Source: Novosphingobium mangrovisedimenti (GTDB lineage: Bacteria > Pseudomonadota > Alphaproteobacteria > Sphingomonadales > Sphingomonadaceae). Taken from it: a stretch of DNA of 64,000 bases. Both the position numbers and the translations under genes were made by a program. The stretch lies in contig NZ_JANZXA010000004.1 in NCBI RefSeq assembly GCF_025153475.1, forward strand, positions 124,001 to 188,000, read 5' to 3'. Below are positions 31,599-40,926 of this stretch, piece after piece. How positions within the stretch are numbered: the first letter of the stretch is position 1; each line of letters starts with the position of its first letter. A model generated the notes under the pieces. The model was not told the origin of the DNA. It ran no database searches and was given only the letters and a program-made list of their open reading frames with translations.

Positions 31599-32903
31599 TC
31601 AATCGAATTCCCAGGCCCGCTCGCCGTGGCTGGTGATGTCGAGGCCCTCGCGCTCGGCATCCTCGGAAACGCGCATCGGGAAGATCAGCGAGGCCATGAC
31701 GGCCAGGATGACGGTGCCGATCACCGACCACAGGGCGACGACGCCCACGCCGATCAGCTGCGCGGCTGTCTGCGTGACCGCGTTCATGCCCTCGCTGTAG
31801 CCGGTGCCGCCCAGTCCTTGCGCCATGAACAGGCCAAGCATGATCGAACCGAGCATGCCGCCCACGCCATGGACCGCGAAGACATCGAGCGAATCGTCTA
31901 TGTGCAGCTTCTGCTTCACGAGCTGGATGGCAAGGAAGCATACCACCGCGCCGGTCGCTCCGAACAGGATCGCAGTGCCGGGCGAGATGAAGCCGGCCGC
32001 CGGGGTGACGGTCGCAAGCCCCGCGATCGCGCCGGTGGCGAAGCCGATGCCGGTGGGCTTGCCGACCACGATGCGTTCCACCAGCAGCCAGACCATCGCG
32101 GCGGTCGCCGCGGCAACGTGCGTGGCGATGATTGCGGCGGCGGCATCGTCGTTCGCCGCCAGCGCGGAACCGCCATTGAAACCGAACCAGCCGACCCAGA
32201 GCAGGCCCGCACCGGCCATCGTCAGGGCAGGGCTATGCGGCAGCATCAGCGTTTGCGGGAAGCCCTTGCGCTTGCCCAGCATGATCGCGACGACCAGCGC
32301 CGAAACGCCTGCCGTGGTGTGGATGACGATGCCGCCGGCCCAGTCGAGCGTGCCGATCGTCGATGCGAGCCAGCCGCCGCCCCAGATCCAGTGTGCCACG
32401 GGCGCATAGACCACCAGGCTCCACAAAGTGCAGAAGGCCACGACCCAGCCGAACCGGGCGCGGTCCACCCAGGCGCCGGCCATGAGCGCGGGCGTGATCG
32501 CCGCGAATGTCATCTGGAACAGGACGAAGGCGCTTTCGGGAACGGTGGTGTTCTCGCGCACGTTGCCCAGCGTGATCAGCATCCAGGCATTGCCGCTGCC
32601 GATCCAGCCACTGGTGACGTCGCCGAAGCTCACCGTGTAGCCGACCACCACCCATACGACCGAAGCCATCGCGGCGATCGCGCCGCACTGGATCAGCACC
32701 GACAGAAAATTCCTGGTGCGAACCAGACCGCCGTAGAACAGCGCGAGGCCCGGCATGGCCATGAGCAGGACCAGCGCGGAGCTGGCGAGCAGCCAGGCCG
32801 TGTCGCCGCTGTTGGCGACATCGATCCGTCCGTCCTGTGCGAACGCGGCATCCGGCAATAGCGCGAGAACGGCGGCAAGTGGCAGCAGGCGCTGCTTGGT
32901 CAT
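31599..32903 (-). CDS. amt: Ammonium transporter
   Basis: The 434-residue protein has a signal peptide (RLLPLAAVLALLPDAAFAQ) and eleven predicted transmembrane helices. Amt signatures are LFYGGLVRTRNFLSV, DWAGGIVIHTTAGVSALV, the GWFGFNGGS segment and the second conserved-histidine region DVFAVHGVGGMLGS. Amt proteins conduct ammonium/ammonia across the inner membrane. The start at 32903 has GGGGGAG nearby. It is followed after 31 bases by the DUF805 gene. No glnK/PII gene, the usual partner, is beside it in this window. Confidence 0.95.
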   Translation of the reverse strand: MTKQRLLPLAAVLALLPDAAFAQDGRIDVANSGDTAWLLASSALVLLMAMPGLALFYGGLVRTRNFLSVLIQCGAIAAMASVVWVVVGYTVSFGDVTSGWIGSGNAWMLITLGNVRENTTVPESAFVLFQMTFAAITPALMAGAWVDRARFGWVVAFCTLWSLVVYAPVAHWIWGGGWLASTIGTLDWAGGIVIHTTAGVSALVVAIMLGKRKGFPQTLMLPHSPALTMAGAGLLWVGWFGFNGGSALAANDDAAAAIIATHVAAATAAMVWLLVERIVVGKPTGIGFATGAIAGLATVTPAAGFISPGTAILFGATGAVVCFLAIQLVKQKLHIDDSLDVFAVHGVGGMLGSIMLGLFMAQGLGGTGYSEGMNAVTQTAAQLIGVGVVALWSVIGTVILAVMASLIFPMRVSEDAEREGLDITSHGERAWEFD

Positions 32904-33036
32904 TTGGTGGGCTCCCCCTTCAGGCCGCGCTTTGCGCTGGCGCTGTGTTCCTCGTGCGCACGGCCTTAGAGCAGGAAATCGACCCGAGACAAGGGCTTGC
33001 TGAAAGGTGTCCGGATCATCGCGGCAAGGGGCCGCG

Positions 33037-34056
33037 TCAGTCCAGATCGGGCAGGACCTGGTCGGGCGGTCGGTGGCCATCGACCCAGAAGCGGATGTTG
33101 GTGATGATCCGCTCGCCGGCGGCGCCGCGCCCTTCGTATGTGGCGCTGCCCAGATGGGGCATGGCGACCAGTCCGGGCAGGTCGAGCAGGCGCGGATCGA
33201 CTTGCGGTTCACGGGCGAAGACGTCGAGTCCGGCCCCGGCGATGCGCCCTTCGGAAAGCGCGGCGATCAGCGCTTCTTCATCGATGAGCTGGCCGCGCCC
33301 GGTGTTTACGATGCAGGCCGTGGGCTTCATCAGCGAAAGGCGGCGGGTGTCGAACAGGTTCCTGGTGCCGGGCCCGCCCGGGCAGTGCAGTGTCAGGATG
33401 TCCGCGTCGGCCGTCAAGGTGTCGAGATCGGGCTCGTAGCGGGCGGAGAACATGTTCTCCAGCGCCGCGGGAACCCGGTGTCGGTTGTGGTAGCGGATTT
33501 CCATGCCGAAGGCCCGGGCGCGGTGTGCGACCGCCTGCCCGATGCGGCCCATGCCGACGATGCCCAGCGTCTTGCCCATCAGCGAATGGCCGAGCATCGC
33601 GGAGGGCGCCCATCCGGCCCACTTGCCCTCGCGCAGCACTCGCACGTTCTCGCTGAAGCGGCGCGACACAAGGATGATGAGCGCAAGCGTGAGGTCGGCG
33701 GTATCGTCTGTGAATACGCCCGGCGTATTGGTGACGATGATCTTTCGCGCGCGTGCCGCTACCACGTCTATGTGCTCGGTGCCTGCGCCGAAGCTGGCGA
33801 TCAGCCCGAGTCGCTCCCCGGCCTGTGCGATCAGTTCCGCGTCGATCGAGTCGGTCACCGTCGGAACGAGCACGTCGCATTCGCGCATGGCGGCGGCCAG
33901 CTCTTCGCGCGTCATCGGCTTGTCGGCCGTGTTGAGCGTGACGTCGAACAGTTCGGACATGCGCGCTTCAACTTCCGGCAGCAGCTTTCGGGTAACCACC
34001 ACGCGCGGGCGGGGAGGGTGCTGAACAGGAGAGGTGTCGCTTGCCGGTTCCGTCAT
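33037..34056 (-). CDS. D-2-hydroxyacid dehydrogenase, glyoxylate/hydroxypyruvate reductase type
   Basis: The 339-residue NAD(P)-dependent enzyme has the Rossmann motif LGIVGMGRIGQAVAHRARAFGM and the catalytic residues in order: Arg in VNTGRGQLIDE, Glu in FAREPQVDP and His in MPHLGSATYE. The region FGAGTEHID and NTPGVFTDDTADL is typical of glyoxylate reductases. It interconverts 2-oxoacids and D-2-hydroxyacids. The gene stands alone, 133 bases downstream of nothing in its direction and divergent from the SH3 protein gene. Confidence 0.9.
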   Translation of the reverse strand: MTEPASDTSPVQHPPRPRVVVTRKLLPEVEARMSELFDVTLNTADKPMTREELAAAMRECDVLVPTVTDSIDAELIAQAGERLGLIASFGAGTEHIDVVAARARKIIVTNTPGVFTDDTADLTLALIILVSRRFSENVRVLREGKWAGWAPSAMLGHSLMGKTLGIVGMGRIGQAVAHRARAFGMEIRYHNRHRVPAALENMFSARYEPDLDTLTADADILTLHCPGGPGTRNLFDTRRLSLMKPTACIVNTGRGQLIDEEALIAALSEGRIAGAGLDVFAREPQVDPRLLDLPGLVAMPHLGSATYEGRGAAGERIITNIRFWVDGHRPPDQVLPDLD

Positions 34057-34135
34057 GTCTTCCGGCTAGGCCGTCCACAGCGTCCCGGTCAAGGAGCCTT
34101 GATGCCTTTGCTCGCTGCGCGGTAAGGATCGCAGC

Positions 34136-34609
34136 ATGATCAGTCGCCTTTCCCTGTTGCCCATGCTCGCCCTTTGCGTCCTTGCCGCGCCGGCCGTCGC
34201 GGCCGACGACGACAAGGTACCCTACTGGGCGTCGATCGATGCCGATGTTGCCAACATGCGCGTGGGGCCGGGGGGAAGCTACAAGATCGACTGGGTCTAT
34301 CGGCGCCTGCATCTGCCGGTGAAGATCATCCGCCGCGAAGGGCCATGGCGGCAGATCGAGGACCCGGACGGCGACAAGGGCTGGATGCGCGACCTGCTGC
34401 TCTCGCGCCAGCGCACGGCCATCGTGATCGGCAAGGAGCTGATCGAGATGCATGCCGATGGCAACGACTCGTCGGCGATGCTGTGGCGGCTCGAACCCGG
34501 CGTGGTGGGGCTTCTGGGCGAATGCGCAGAAGGCTGGTGCACGTTCGACGTGGACGGGCACAAGGGGTTCGTGAACGAAGCGAATCTCTGGGGAGCGGGC
34601 GAACCCTGA
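34136..34609 (+). CDS. Exported SH3-like domain protein
   Basis: The 157-residue product has a signal peptide (RLSLLPMLALCVLAAPAVAA) and two bacterial SH3-type repeats: one at ANMRVGPGGSYKIDWVYRR with GPWRQIEDPDGDKGWMR, a second with AEGWCTFDVDGHKGFVNEANLWG. SH3b domains usually bind peptidoglycan or peptides in the periplasm. A cysteine pair (GECAEGWC) may form a disulfide. Homologous proteins are common in alphaproteobacteria beside 2-hydroxyacid dehydrogenase genes, as here, with no assigned function. Confidence 0.82.
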   Translation: MISRLSLLPMLALCVLAAPAVAADDDKVPYWASIDADVANMRVGPGGSYKIDWVYRRLHLPVKIIRREGPWRQIEDPDGDKGWMRDLLLSRQRTAIVIGKELIEMHADGNDSSAMLWRLEPGVVGLLGECAEGWCTFDVDGHKGFVNEANLWGAGEP

Positions 34610-34633
34610 AGACCGCACATTCGGCTTTCGTCG

Positions 34634-35830
34634 TCAGGCCGGTTCGGGCCTGCGAGGCAGGATTACCTGAGCCAGGACGATCGCGCTGGCGGCAAAGGCG
34701 CCACCGGCGATGAAGGTTGCCCGAGGGCCGATACTCTCCCAAAGGATGCCTGCGAGTGCACTCGCGATCAGCGTTGCAATGCCTAGGGTGAGATTGAACA
34801 ACCCGAACGCCGATCCCGCCGCTTCTTCCGGTGCATGGTCCGCGACGAGCTTCGACAACAGCCCCTGAGTCATCGCCATGTGCCCGCCCCACAGCGCAAT
34901 GCCGACAAAAGCCATGGGCACCCCGGTGGTGAAGGCCAGAACCGCGTCCGCCACGACGAGAAGCACGAGCCCGGCCTGAAGCAGCCAGCGGGCCGAATGA
35001 TCGTCTGCCAGCGCACCGGCGGGATAGGCGCCCAGCGAATAGACCAGGTTCATCGCGACCAGCACCAGTGGTGCCGCCATGATCGGCAGTCCCGCTTGCG
35101 TGGCCTTGAGAATCAGGAAGGCCTCGCTGAACCGCGCGAGCGTGAAGATGCCGCCTAGCGCCACGACCTTCCAGAACCGGGCCGGCAGCCGTTTCAGGTC
35201 GGCCAGCGCGATCGGCGGACACGATGCGGTGTCCACTGCCTTGCCCGGCTTGTCCGAGACGGCGAAGACGATGATCAGGAAGGCGATGACTGCGGGCAGG
35301 GCGGCGATCCAGAACACGCGTCTGATGTCGTCGTGAAAGGCGATCATCAGGCCGATCGCCATGGCCGGGCCAAGGAACGCGCCGGTCGAATCCAGCGCCT
35401 GCCGCAGGCCGTAGGCACGCCCTCTGGCTTCGCGCGGCGTGACATCGGCGATCAGGGCATCGCGCGGCGCGCCGCGCATGCCTTTGCCGGAACGGTCGAT
35501 GAAGCGGGCAAGGAGCACCGTGGCCGCACTGCCCGCCATGGGAAACAGCGGCTTCGACAGCGCTGCCAGTCCATAGCCCAGGAGGATCAGCGGTTTGCGC
35601 CGTCCCATGCGGTCCGAGACATAGCCCGAAACCACTTTCGCGATGGCGGCGGTGGCCTCGGCGATACCATCCACCAGCCCCACCATCATCACGCTGGCGC
35701 CCAGCGTGACGGTAAGGAATAGGGGAAGCAGCGCGTGGATGATCTCCGAAGAGACATCCATGAACAGGCTTACAAAACCCAGGGCCCAGACAGTGCGGGG
35801 AACGGGAGGTGTCGCGCGCGATCTGGCCAT
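34634..35830 (-). CDS. MFS transporter
   Basis: The 398-residue protein has about 11-12 hydrophobic segments with the MFS loop motif GYVSDRMGRRKPLILLGYG and, later, ARFIDRSGKGMRGAPRDALIAD, a stretch seen in a bacterial MFS subgroup of unknown substrate. ATG at 35830 is chosen because the extra upstream sequence is not protein-like. It converges on the SH3 gene. Upstream, the terminator at 35883 separates it from the thiolase gene, so it is probably transcribed on its own. Confidence 0.83.
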   Translation of the reverse strand: MARSRATPPVPRTVWALGFVSLFMDVSSEIIHALLPLFLTVTLGASVMMVGLVDGIAEATAAIAKVVSGYVSDRMGRRKPLILLGYGLAALSKPLFPMAGSAATVLLARFIDRSGKGMRGAPRDALIADVTPREARGRAYGLRQALDSTGAFLGPAMAIGLMIAFHDDIRRVFWIAALPAVIAFLIIVFAVSDKPGKAVDTASCPPIALADLKRLPARFWKVVALGGIFTLARFSEAFLILKATQAGLPIMAAPLVLVAMNLVYSLGAYPAGALADDHSARWLLQAGLVLLVVADAVLAFTTGVPMAFVGIALWGGHMAMTQGLLSKLVADHAPEEAAGSAFGLFNLTLGIATLIASALAGILWESIGPRATFIAGGAFAASAIVLAQVILPRRPEPA

Positions 35831-35882
35831 GGGCTCAGGACATGCGCCGGAGTCGCTGTGGAGGCAACGGGCTTTCCGCAAA

Positions 35883-35912
35883 CAAAAACCCCCGCCGGGA
35901 AGGGCGGGGGTT
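35883..35912 (-). terminator. Rho-independent terminator of the thiolase gene
   Basis: AACCCCCGCC (35887-35896) pairs with GGCGGGGGTT (35903-35912). On the minus strand the stem is followed by TTTTTG, and it lies 26 bases after the thiolase stop. Confidence 0.85.
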
Positions 35913-35937
35913 CTCGTTCGGTAAGGCGTCAGCCGGA

Positions 35938-37131
35938 TCAGATCATCTCGATCGCGACGGCCGTGGCTTCGCCGCCGCCGATGCACAGCGAGGCGACGCC
36001 CTTCTTCAGGCCCTTGTCCTTCATGGTGTTGATCAGGGTGACGATGATGCGGGTGCCCGAAGCGCCGATCGGGTGGCCGAGCGCGGTGGCGCCGCCGTGG
36101 ACGTTGACCTTGTCGTGCGGGATGCCGAGGTCCTTCATCGCGAACATCGCGACGCAGGCGAAGGCTTCGTTCACTTCGAACAGGTCGACGTCGGCGAGGT
36201 TCCAGCCGGTCTTTTCCATCAGCTTGGTGATCGCGCCGACCGGGGCGGTGGTGAACTTCGCCGGTTCCTGCGCGTGGGCGGCAACGCCGACCACGGTGGC
36301 AATCGGGGCCAGACCCTTGGCTTCGGCGATGCTCTTGCGGGTCAGCACCATGGCGGCCGCGCCGTCCGAGATCGAACTGGAGCTGGCGGCGGTGATGGTG
36401 CCGTCCTTGGCAAAGGCCGGGCGCAGGGTGCGGATCTTTTCCGGGTTGCCCTTGGGCGGCTGCTCGTCGGTGTCGACGATCACTTCGCCCTTGCGGGTCT
36501 TGACGGTGACGGGAACGATCTCGCCCTTGAAGGCGCCGGTGTCGATCGCCTCGACCGCGCGGCGCAGCGACTCGATCGAATAGTCGTCCTGGTTCTCGCG
36601 GGTGAGCTGGTACTCATCCGCGCTGACCTGCGCGAAGGAGCCCATCGAGCCGCCTTCGTAGGCGTCCTCCAAGCCGTCGAGGAACATGTGATCGTAAAGC
36701 GTGTCGTGACCGGCGCGGGCGCCGCTGCGGTGCTTTTTCGAGAGGTAGGGCGCGTTGGTCATCGACTCCATGCCGCCGGCGATGACGACGTCGAGCGAAC
36801 CGGCTGCCAGCGCCTCGGCGCCCATGATGACGGTCTGCATGCCCGAGCCGCAGACCTTGTTCACCGTGGTCGCCTGAACCGACTTGGGCAGGCCGGCCTT
36901 GATCGCGGCCTGACGGGCAGGGGCCTGGCCGAGGCCGGCGGGCAGCACGCAGCCCATGTAGATGCGCTCGATGTCTTCGCCGGCGACTCCGGCGCGTTCG
37001 ACCGCCGCCTTGACCGCGGTGGCGCCGAGATCGGTCGCCGCGACTTCGGCGAGTGCGCCCTGCAGGCCGCCCATAGGGGTGCGGGCGTAGGAAAGAATGA
37101 CGATCGGATCGGATGCCGAAATCTGGGCCAT
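35938..37131 (-). CDS. Acetyl-CoA C-acetyltransferase (thiolase)
   Basis: The 397-residue thiolase has the acyl-accepting Cys94 in NKVCGSGMQ, the catalytic His in HGGATALGHPIGASG and the second Cys in CIGGGEA. It joins two acetyl-CoA to acetoacetyl-CoA or runs in reverse, in ketone, PHA or fatty acid metabolism. The ATG at 37131 has AAGG about 10 bases upstream; ATG at 37158 lacks a site. No reductase or synthase gene is adjacent, so the biosynthetic or degradative role is open. Confidence 0.93.
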   Translation of the reverse strand: MAQISASDPIVILSYARTPMGGLQGALAEVAATDLGATAVKAAVERAGVAGEDIERIYMGCVLPAGLGQAPARQAAIKAGLPKSVQATTVNKVCGSGMQTVIMGAEALAAGSLDVVIAGGMESMTNAPYLSKKHRSGARAGHDTLYDHMFLDGLEDAYEGGSMGSFAQVSADEYQLTRENQDDYSIESLRRAVEAIDTGAFKGEIVPVTVKTRKGEVIVDTDEQPPKGNPEKIRTLRPAFAKDGTITAASSSSISDGAAAMVLTRKSIAEAKGLAPIATVVGVAAHAQEPAKFTTAPVGAITKLMEKTGWNLADVDLFEVNEAFACVAMFAMKDLGIPHDKVNVHGGATALGHPIGASGTRIIVTLINTMKDKGLKKGVASLCIGGGEATAVAIEMI

Positions 37132-37172
37132 TAGCGTGCCTTTCGAGCTGGTTTGCATGACAGTTGTCGACC

Positions 37173-37200
37173 GGATAATGTTGCGATGCACCAAATGCAA
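37173..37200 (-). promoter_or_regulatory. Probable promoter of the thiolase gene
   Basis: On the minus strand TTGCAT (37200-37195) and TTATCC (37178-37173) are spaced by 16 bases, about 42 bases upstream of the thiolase ATG. Confidence 0.4.
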
Positions 37201-37223
37201 TGACTGTTAGGGCAGCCGCATAA

Positions 37224-37245
37224 CAGTAGAATGAAACTGCTACTG
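37224..37245. repeat. Inverted repeat CAGTAG-N10-CTACTG
   Basis: CAGTAG (37224-37229) and CTACTG (37240-37245) form a 6-base inverted repeat with a 10-base spacer, just upstream of the thiolase -35 box. It has the shape of an operator for a dimeric regulator; which one is unknown. Confidence 0.4.
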
Positions 37246-37609
37246 CGATCGATCGATGCGGATGTCGGTTCTTGCAGAAAGGCCCGAACTGAACTTCGAA
37301 ACGGGTATTCGAGGCCTTTCGGATGCCAAGATGGGGACGGGAGCGGGTGATTGCCAGACCCGAGTCGTCATCTGTGCGTCCGGTCGTGCCGGACCGGGGG
37401 CGGGAGCCGGCCGGGATGCGACAAGGCCCGACGGGTCAAAATTGCCGCATTCCCACCGGTCTCGTGTTGCAATGCAATGAATAAGGGCGGATTAATCGCG
37501 GCGGACACCTTGCGATGCCGGGAGGGCTGGCCTAAGAGCGCGCCCACGACCGGACGTGCACCGCTTGGGACAAGTCCGGCAGTCGCATCCGGTATGAAGG
37601 CCAGAACCA

Positions 37610-37984
37610 TTGACTGATCTGTCACAATACCTGCCGATCCTGATATTCCTGGTGATCGCCCTGCTGCTCTCGGCGGTGATTGTTTTCCTGCCGATGGGCG
37701 TTGCTCACCTGACGGGAACGCACCAGCCCAACGCAGACAAGAACAGCGAGTACGAATGCGGCTTTCCCGCCTTCGAGGATCCGCGCAGCCAGTTCGACGT
37801 GCGGTTCTATCTGGTGGCGATCCTGTTTATCGTCTTCGATCTTGAAGCCGCGTTCCTGTTCCCCTGGGCCGTCTCGCTCGACATGACCGGCTGGGCCGGA
37901 TGGACGACGATGATGGTGTTTCTCGGCGAACTGGCCATCGGCCTTGCCTATGCATGGAAGAAGGGAGCTCTGGACTGGGAATGA
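37610..37984 (+). CDS. nuoA: NADH-quinone oxidoreductase subunit A
   Basis: NuoA is a small three-helix membrane subunit of complex I near the quinone site. The 124-residue product carries the family core [23 protein letters not shown] with the conserved Cys and the [24 protein letters not shown] second helix. The start is TTG at 37610: no in-frame ATG exists before the first membrane segment, and AAGG lies about 9 bases upstream. Its stop overlaps the nuoB ATG (ATGA). It opens a co-directional run that extends to about 56 kb. Confidence 0.93.
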   Translation: MTDLSQYLPILIFLVIALLLSAVIVFLPMGVAHLTGTHQPNADKNSEYECGFPAFEDPRSQFDVRFYLVAILFIVFDLEAAFLFPWAVSLDMTGWAGWTTMMVFLGELAIGLAYAWKKGALDWE

Positions 37985-38538
37985 GCACTCTCGTGAACTC
38001 TGCCGGACAGCCTCTTGCTCAGGGTGGCGCGGTGACGCCGCCCGATCAGGCGTTTTTCAACGATCTCAACCAGGAAGTGTCCGACAAGGGCTTCCTCGTC
38101 ACCTCGACCGAGGACCTGTTCCAGTGGGCCCGTACTGGCTCGCTGTGGTGGATGACCTTCGGCCTTGCCTGCTGCGCGGTCGAGATGATTCACGTGAACA
38201 TGCCGCGCTACGACATGGAGCGCTTCGGTGCCGCTCCGCGCGCTTCGCCGCGCCAGTCGGACGTGATGATCGTGGCCGGCACGCTGTGCAACAAGATGGC
38301 CCCCGCGCTGCGCAAGGTCTACGACCAGATGTCGGAGCCGAAGTACGTCATTTCGATGGGCTCGTGCGCCAATGGCGGCGGTTACTACCACTACAGCTAC
38401 TCCGTCGTGCGTGGCTGCGACCGCATCGTGCCGGTGGACATCTATGTGCCCGGCTGCCCTCCGACCGCGGAGGCGCTGCTCTACGGCGTGATGCAGCTCC
38501 AGCGGAAGATCCGCCGCGTCGGTACGGTGGAGAGGTAA
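37981..38538 (+). CDS. nuoB: NADH-quinone oxidoreductase subunit B
   Basis: NuoB carries cluster N2, the last iron-sulfur cluster before quinone. The 185-residue product has the cluster cysteines in [16 protein letters not shown] / GSCANGGG and [14 protein letters not shown]. The start overlaps the nuoA stop by four bases and the N-terminal 35 residues are variable, as usual. Confidence 0.97.
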   Translation: MSTLVNSAGQPLAQGGAVTPPDQAFFNDLNQEVSDKGFLVTSTEDLFQWARTGSLWWMTFGLACCAVEMIHVNMPRYDMERFGAAPRASPRQSDVMIVAGTLCNKMAPALRKVYDQMSEPKYVISMGSCANGGGYYHYSYSVVRGCDRIVPVDIYVPGCPPTAEALLYGVMQLQRKIRRVGTVER

Positions 38539-38544
38539 GACCAG

Positions 38545-39174
38545 ATGGCCGTTCTGCATTCCGCACCGAAGTTTGCGTCCAACGAGGGCGTGGTGGACGC
38601 GCTGTCCGCCGCGCTTGGTTCGATGCTGGTGTCCGCCAAGGAGGAGCACGGCGAAGTCGTGCTCACGATCGCGCGCGATCAGATCGAGAACGCGCTGCGC
38701 CTGCTGCGCGACGAGCATGAATATCAGGCGCTGATGGAAATGGCCGGGGTGGACTTCCCGTCGCGTCCCGAGCGTTTCGAAGTCGTCTACATGCTGCTCT
38801 CGCTGACGAAGAACCATCGCCTGCTGGTGAAGGTCAACGCCGCCGAGAACACGCCGGTGCCCACGGTGACCACGCTGTGGCCCAACGCGGGCTGGCTGGA
38901 GCGCGAAGTGTTCGACATGTACGGCGTGATCTTCGCCGGCAATCCGGACCTGCGCCGCATCCTGACCGACTACGGTTTCGAGGGGCATCCCTTCCGCAAG
39001 GACTTCCCGCTCACCGGCTATGTCGAGCTGCGCTACTCCGAAGAGGACAAGCGCGTGGTCTACGAGCCGGTCAAGCTCGCGCAGGACCTGCGCCAGTTCG
39101 ACTTCATGAGCCCCTGGGAGGGCGCGGAATACGTGCTTCCCGGCGATGAGAAGGCGGAGGGAGACAAGGTATGA
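38545..39174 (+). CDS. nuoC: NADH-quinone oxidoreductase subunit C
   Basis: NuoC is a peripheral-arm subunit that contacts NuoD. The 209-residue product ends with the family signature: [45 protein letters not shown]. It is separate from nuoD, as in alphaproteobacteria and mitochondria, in contrast to the NuoCD fusion of E. coli. Its stop overlaps the nuoD ATG. Confidence 0.97.
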   Translation: MAVLHSAPKFASNEGVVDALSAALGSMLVSAKEEHGEVVLTIARDQIENALRLLRDEHEYQALMEMAGVDFPSRPERFEVVYMLLSLTKNHRLLVKVNAAENTPVPTVTTLWPNAGWLEREVFDMYGVIFAGNPDLRRILTDYGFEGHPFRKDFPLTGYVELRYSEEDKRVVYEPVKLAQDLRQFDFMSPWEGAEYVLPGDEKAEGDKV

Positions 39175-40382
39175 GCATGCAGCTCGAAGAGTCGCCCACC
39201 ACCGAGGGCGAAGTCGTCAGCAACTACACGATCAACTTCGGTCCGCAGCATCCGGCCGCGCACGGCGTTCTGCGCATGGTCATGGAGCTGGACGGCGAAG
39301 TCATCGAACGCATCGACCCGCACGTCGGCCTGCTCCATCGCGGCACCGAAAAGCTGATCGAGCACAAGACCTACCTTCAGGCGTTGCCGTACTTCGACCG
39401 CCTGGACTACTGCTCGCCGCTCGGCATGGAGCACTCCTACGTGCTGGCGGTGGAAAAGCTGCTCAACGTCGAAGTGCCGCTGCGCGCCCAGTACCTGCGC
39501 GTGCTCTTCGCCGAGCTGACCCGTATCTGCAACCACATGCTCAACATGGGCTCGCACGTCATGGACGTGGGCGCCATGACCCCGAACTTGTGGCTGTTCG
39601 AAATCCGCGAGGACTGTCTCAACTTCTTCGAGCGCGCCTCGGGCGCCCGCATGCATTCGGCCTGGTTCCGTCCCGGCGGCGTGCATCAGGACGTGCCGCT
39701 CAAGCTGCTGACCGACATTGCCGACTGGCTCGACACGCGTCTGCCAGAGCTGTTCGAGGACGCGATGAGCCTCGTCGTCGACAACCGCATCTTCAAGCAG
39801 CGCAATGTCGACATCGCGCTGGTTTCCAAGGAAGACGCGGTGGCCTGGGGCTTTTCGGGCCCGATGATCCGCGCCGCCGGCATTCCGTGGGACATCCGCA
39901 AGAGCCAGCCCTACGACGTCTATGACCGCATGGACTTCGAGATTCCGGTCGGCACCAATTCCGACTGCTATGACCGGTTCATGGTCCGTGTCGAGGAAGT
40001 GCGCCAGTCGGCCCGCATCATGAAGCAGTGCCTGGCCGAGATGCCCGAAGGCCCGATCTGCTCGGACGACCGCAAGGTTTCCCCGCCCAAGCGCGGCGAG
40101 ATGAAGAGCTCGATGGAATCGCTGATCCATCACTTCAAGCTCTACACTGAGGGCTTCCACGTTCCGGCGGGCGAAGTCTACGTCGCGACCGAAAGCCCGA
40201 AGGGCGAATTCGGCGTCTATCTGGTCTCGGACGGCTCCAACAAGCCCTACCGCTGCAAGATCCGCCCGACCGCGTTCAGCCACCTCCAGGCCATGGACTT
40301 CATGTGCAAGGGCCACATGCTGCCCGACGCGACCGCCATTCTGGGCGCCATCGACGTGGTGTTCGGGGAGTGCGACCGGTGA
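39171..40382 (+). CDS. nuoD: NADH-quinone oxidoreductase subunit D
   Basis: NuoD forms the quinone-reduction chamber with NuoB and is related to the large subunit of NiFe hydrogenases without the metal ligands. The 403-residue product has [44 protein letters not shown] and the C-terminal [23 protein letters not shown]. Its stop overlaps the GTG start of an unrelated small gene, an interruption of the usual nuoD-nuoE order. Confidence 0.97.
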   Translation: MSMQLEESPTTEGEVVSNYTINFGPQHPAAHGVLRMVMELDGEVIERIDPHVGLLHRGTEKLIEHKTYLQALPYFDRLDYCSPLGMEHSYVLAVEKLLNVEVPLRAQYLRVLFAELTRICNHMLNMGSHVMDVGAMTPNLWLFEIREDCLNFFERASGARMHSAWFRPGGVHQDVPLKLLTDIADWLDTRLPELFEDAMSLVVDNRIFKQRNVDIALVSKEDAVAWGFSGPMIRAAGIPWDIRKSQPYDVYDRMDFEIPVGTNSDCYDRFMVRVEEVRQSARIMKQCLAEMPEGPICSDDRKVSPPKRGEMKSSMESLIHHFKLYTEGFHVPAGEVYVATESPKGEFGVYLVSDGSNKPYRCKIRPTAFSHLQAMDFMCKGHMLPDATAILGAIDVVFGECDR

Positions 40383-40729
40383 GCAATCTCGCTACCGCAG
40401 AGGCCATGATCGCTGCGTACAACGCGCAGGATGCAGACCTCTACGTGTCGTACATGACCGACGACGCCTGCGAAGCGAACTATCGCGGCGCGGTCGTGCG
40501 CGAGGGCAAGGAAGGCACGCGTTCGGGCCTTGCGGCGGCTTTCTCCAGGTGGCCGCAGAACAAGGCGGAGATCGTCTCGCGCGAAGTGACCGACAACTAC
40601 GTCGTCTTCCGCGAGCACGTGACGCGCGGGCCGGCCAGTGATGGTTCGGACCTCGTGGAGCCGTTCGACGTTCTCGCTGTCTACAGCTTCGAGGGCGGCA
40701 AGTGCAGCCGCGTGGAGTTCATCCGGTGA
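40379..40729 (+). CDS. SnoaL-like (NTF2-fold) protein inside the nuo operon
   Basis: The 116-residue product starts [20 protein letters not shown] and ends [21 protein letters not shown], the pattern of SnoaL/NTF2-like alpha+beta-barrel proteins. These either catalyse isomerisation or hydrolysis or serve as small binding domains. The start is GTG at 40379, overlapping the nuoD stop, and its stop overlaps the next GTG start, so it is translated as part of the operon. It is not a known complex I subunit; an accessory or assembly role is possible but unproven. Confidence 0.75.
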   Translation: MSNLATAEAMIAAYNAQDADLYVSYMTDDACEANYRGAVVREGKEGTRSGLAAAFSRWPQNKAEIVSREVTDNYVVFREHVTRGPASDGSDLVEPFDVLAVYSFEGGKCSRVEFIR

Positions 40730-40926
40730 GGCTGACGACGGTAGAGATGATCCGCGTGTGGGCAGCCATGACCGGGCTGTTCCTCGTCGCGCTCTATTTC
40801 GGAGTGCTCTCCACCGGATCGCAGCCTTCGCCGATGATCGCGATGCTCGCGGCCGCCATCGGCGGATTTGAGATTTTCTTTTTCGGCCAGGATCAGTGGC
40901 TGAAGCGCAGGGGTAAGCATGGCTGA
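40726..40926 (+). CDS. Small two-helix membrane protein inside the nuo operon
   Basis: The 66-residue product has two hydrophobic stretches (about residues 11-29 and 38-54) and a basic C-terminus (QWLKRRGKHG). GTG at 40726 overlaps the previous stop; an in-frame ATG at 40747 would shorten it by seven residues. The 3' end overlaps the nuoE start by 8 bases. I do not recognise a family. Position and coupling suggest an accessory complex I or membrane-assembly factor, but this is inference. Confidence 0.65.
   Translation: MRLTTVEMIRVWAAMTGLFLVALYFGVLSTGSQPSPMIAMLAAAIGGFEIFFFGQDQWLKRRGKHG

Larger units (their letters stand above)
37132..37609. other. Intergenic region between thiolase gene and nuoA
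   Basis: These 478 bases separate two divergent transcripts. They hold the probable thiolase promoter (37173-37200), an inverted repeat (37224-37245), a short hairpin (GTCCGG at 37378-37383 with CCGGAC at 37389-37394) and weak nuo promoter candidates (TTGCAA at 37467). Short open frames here have no start signals and no recognisable product. The leader of nuo mRNA may be long. Confidence 0.5.

Noticed and set aside
37245..37260. GATCGATCGATG run upstream of nuoA
   Set aside because: A short tandem GATC without partner sequences or spacing; too small to call a site.
37351..37617. Small gene upstream of nuoA
   Set aside because: Composition is not protein-like, there is no ribosome site, and it overlaps the nuoA start.
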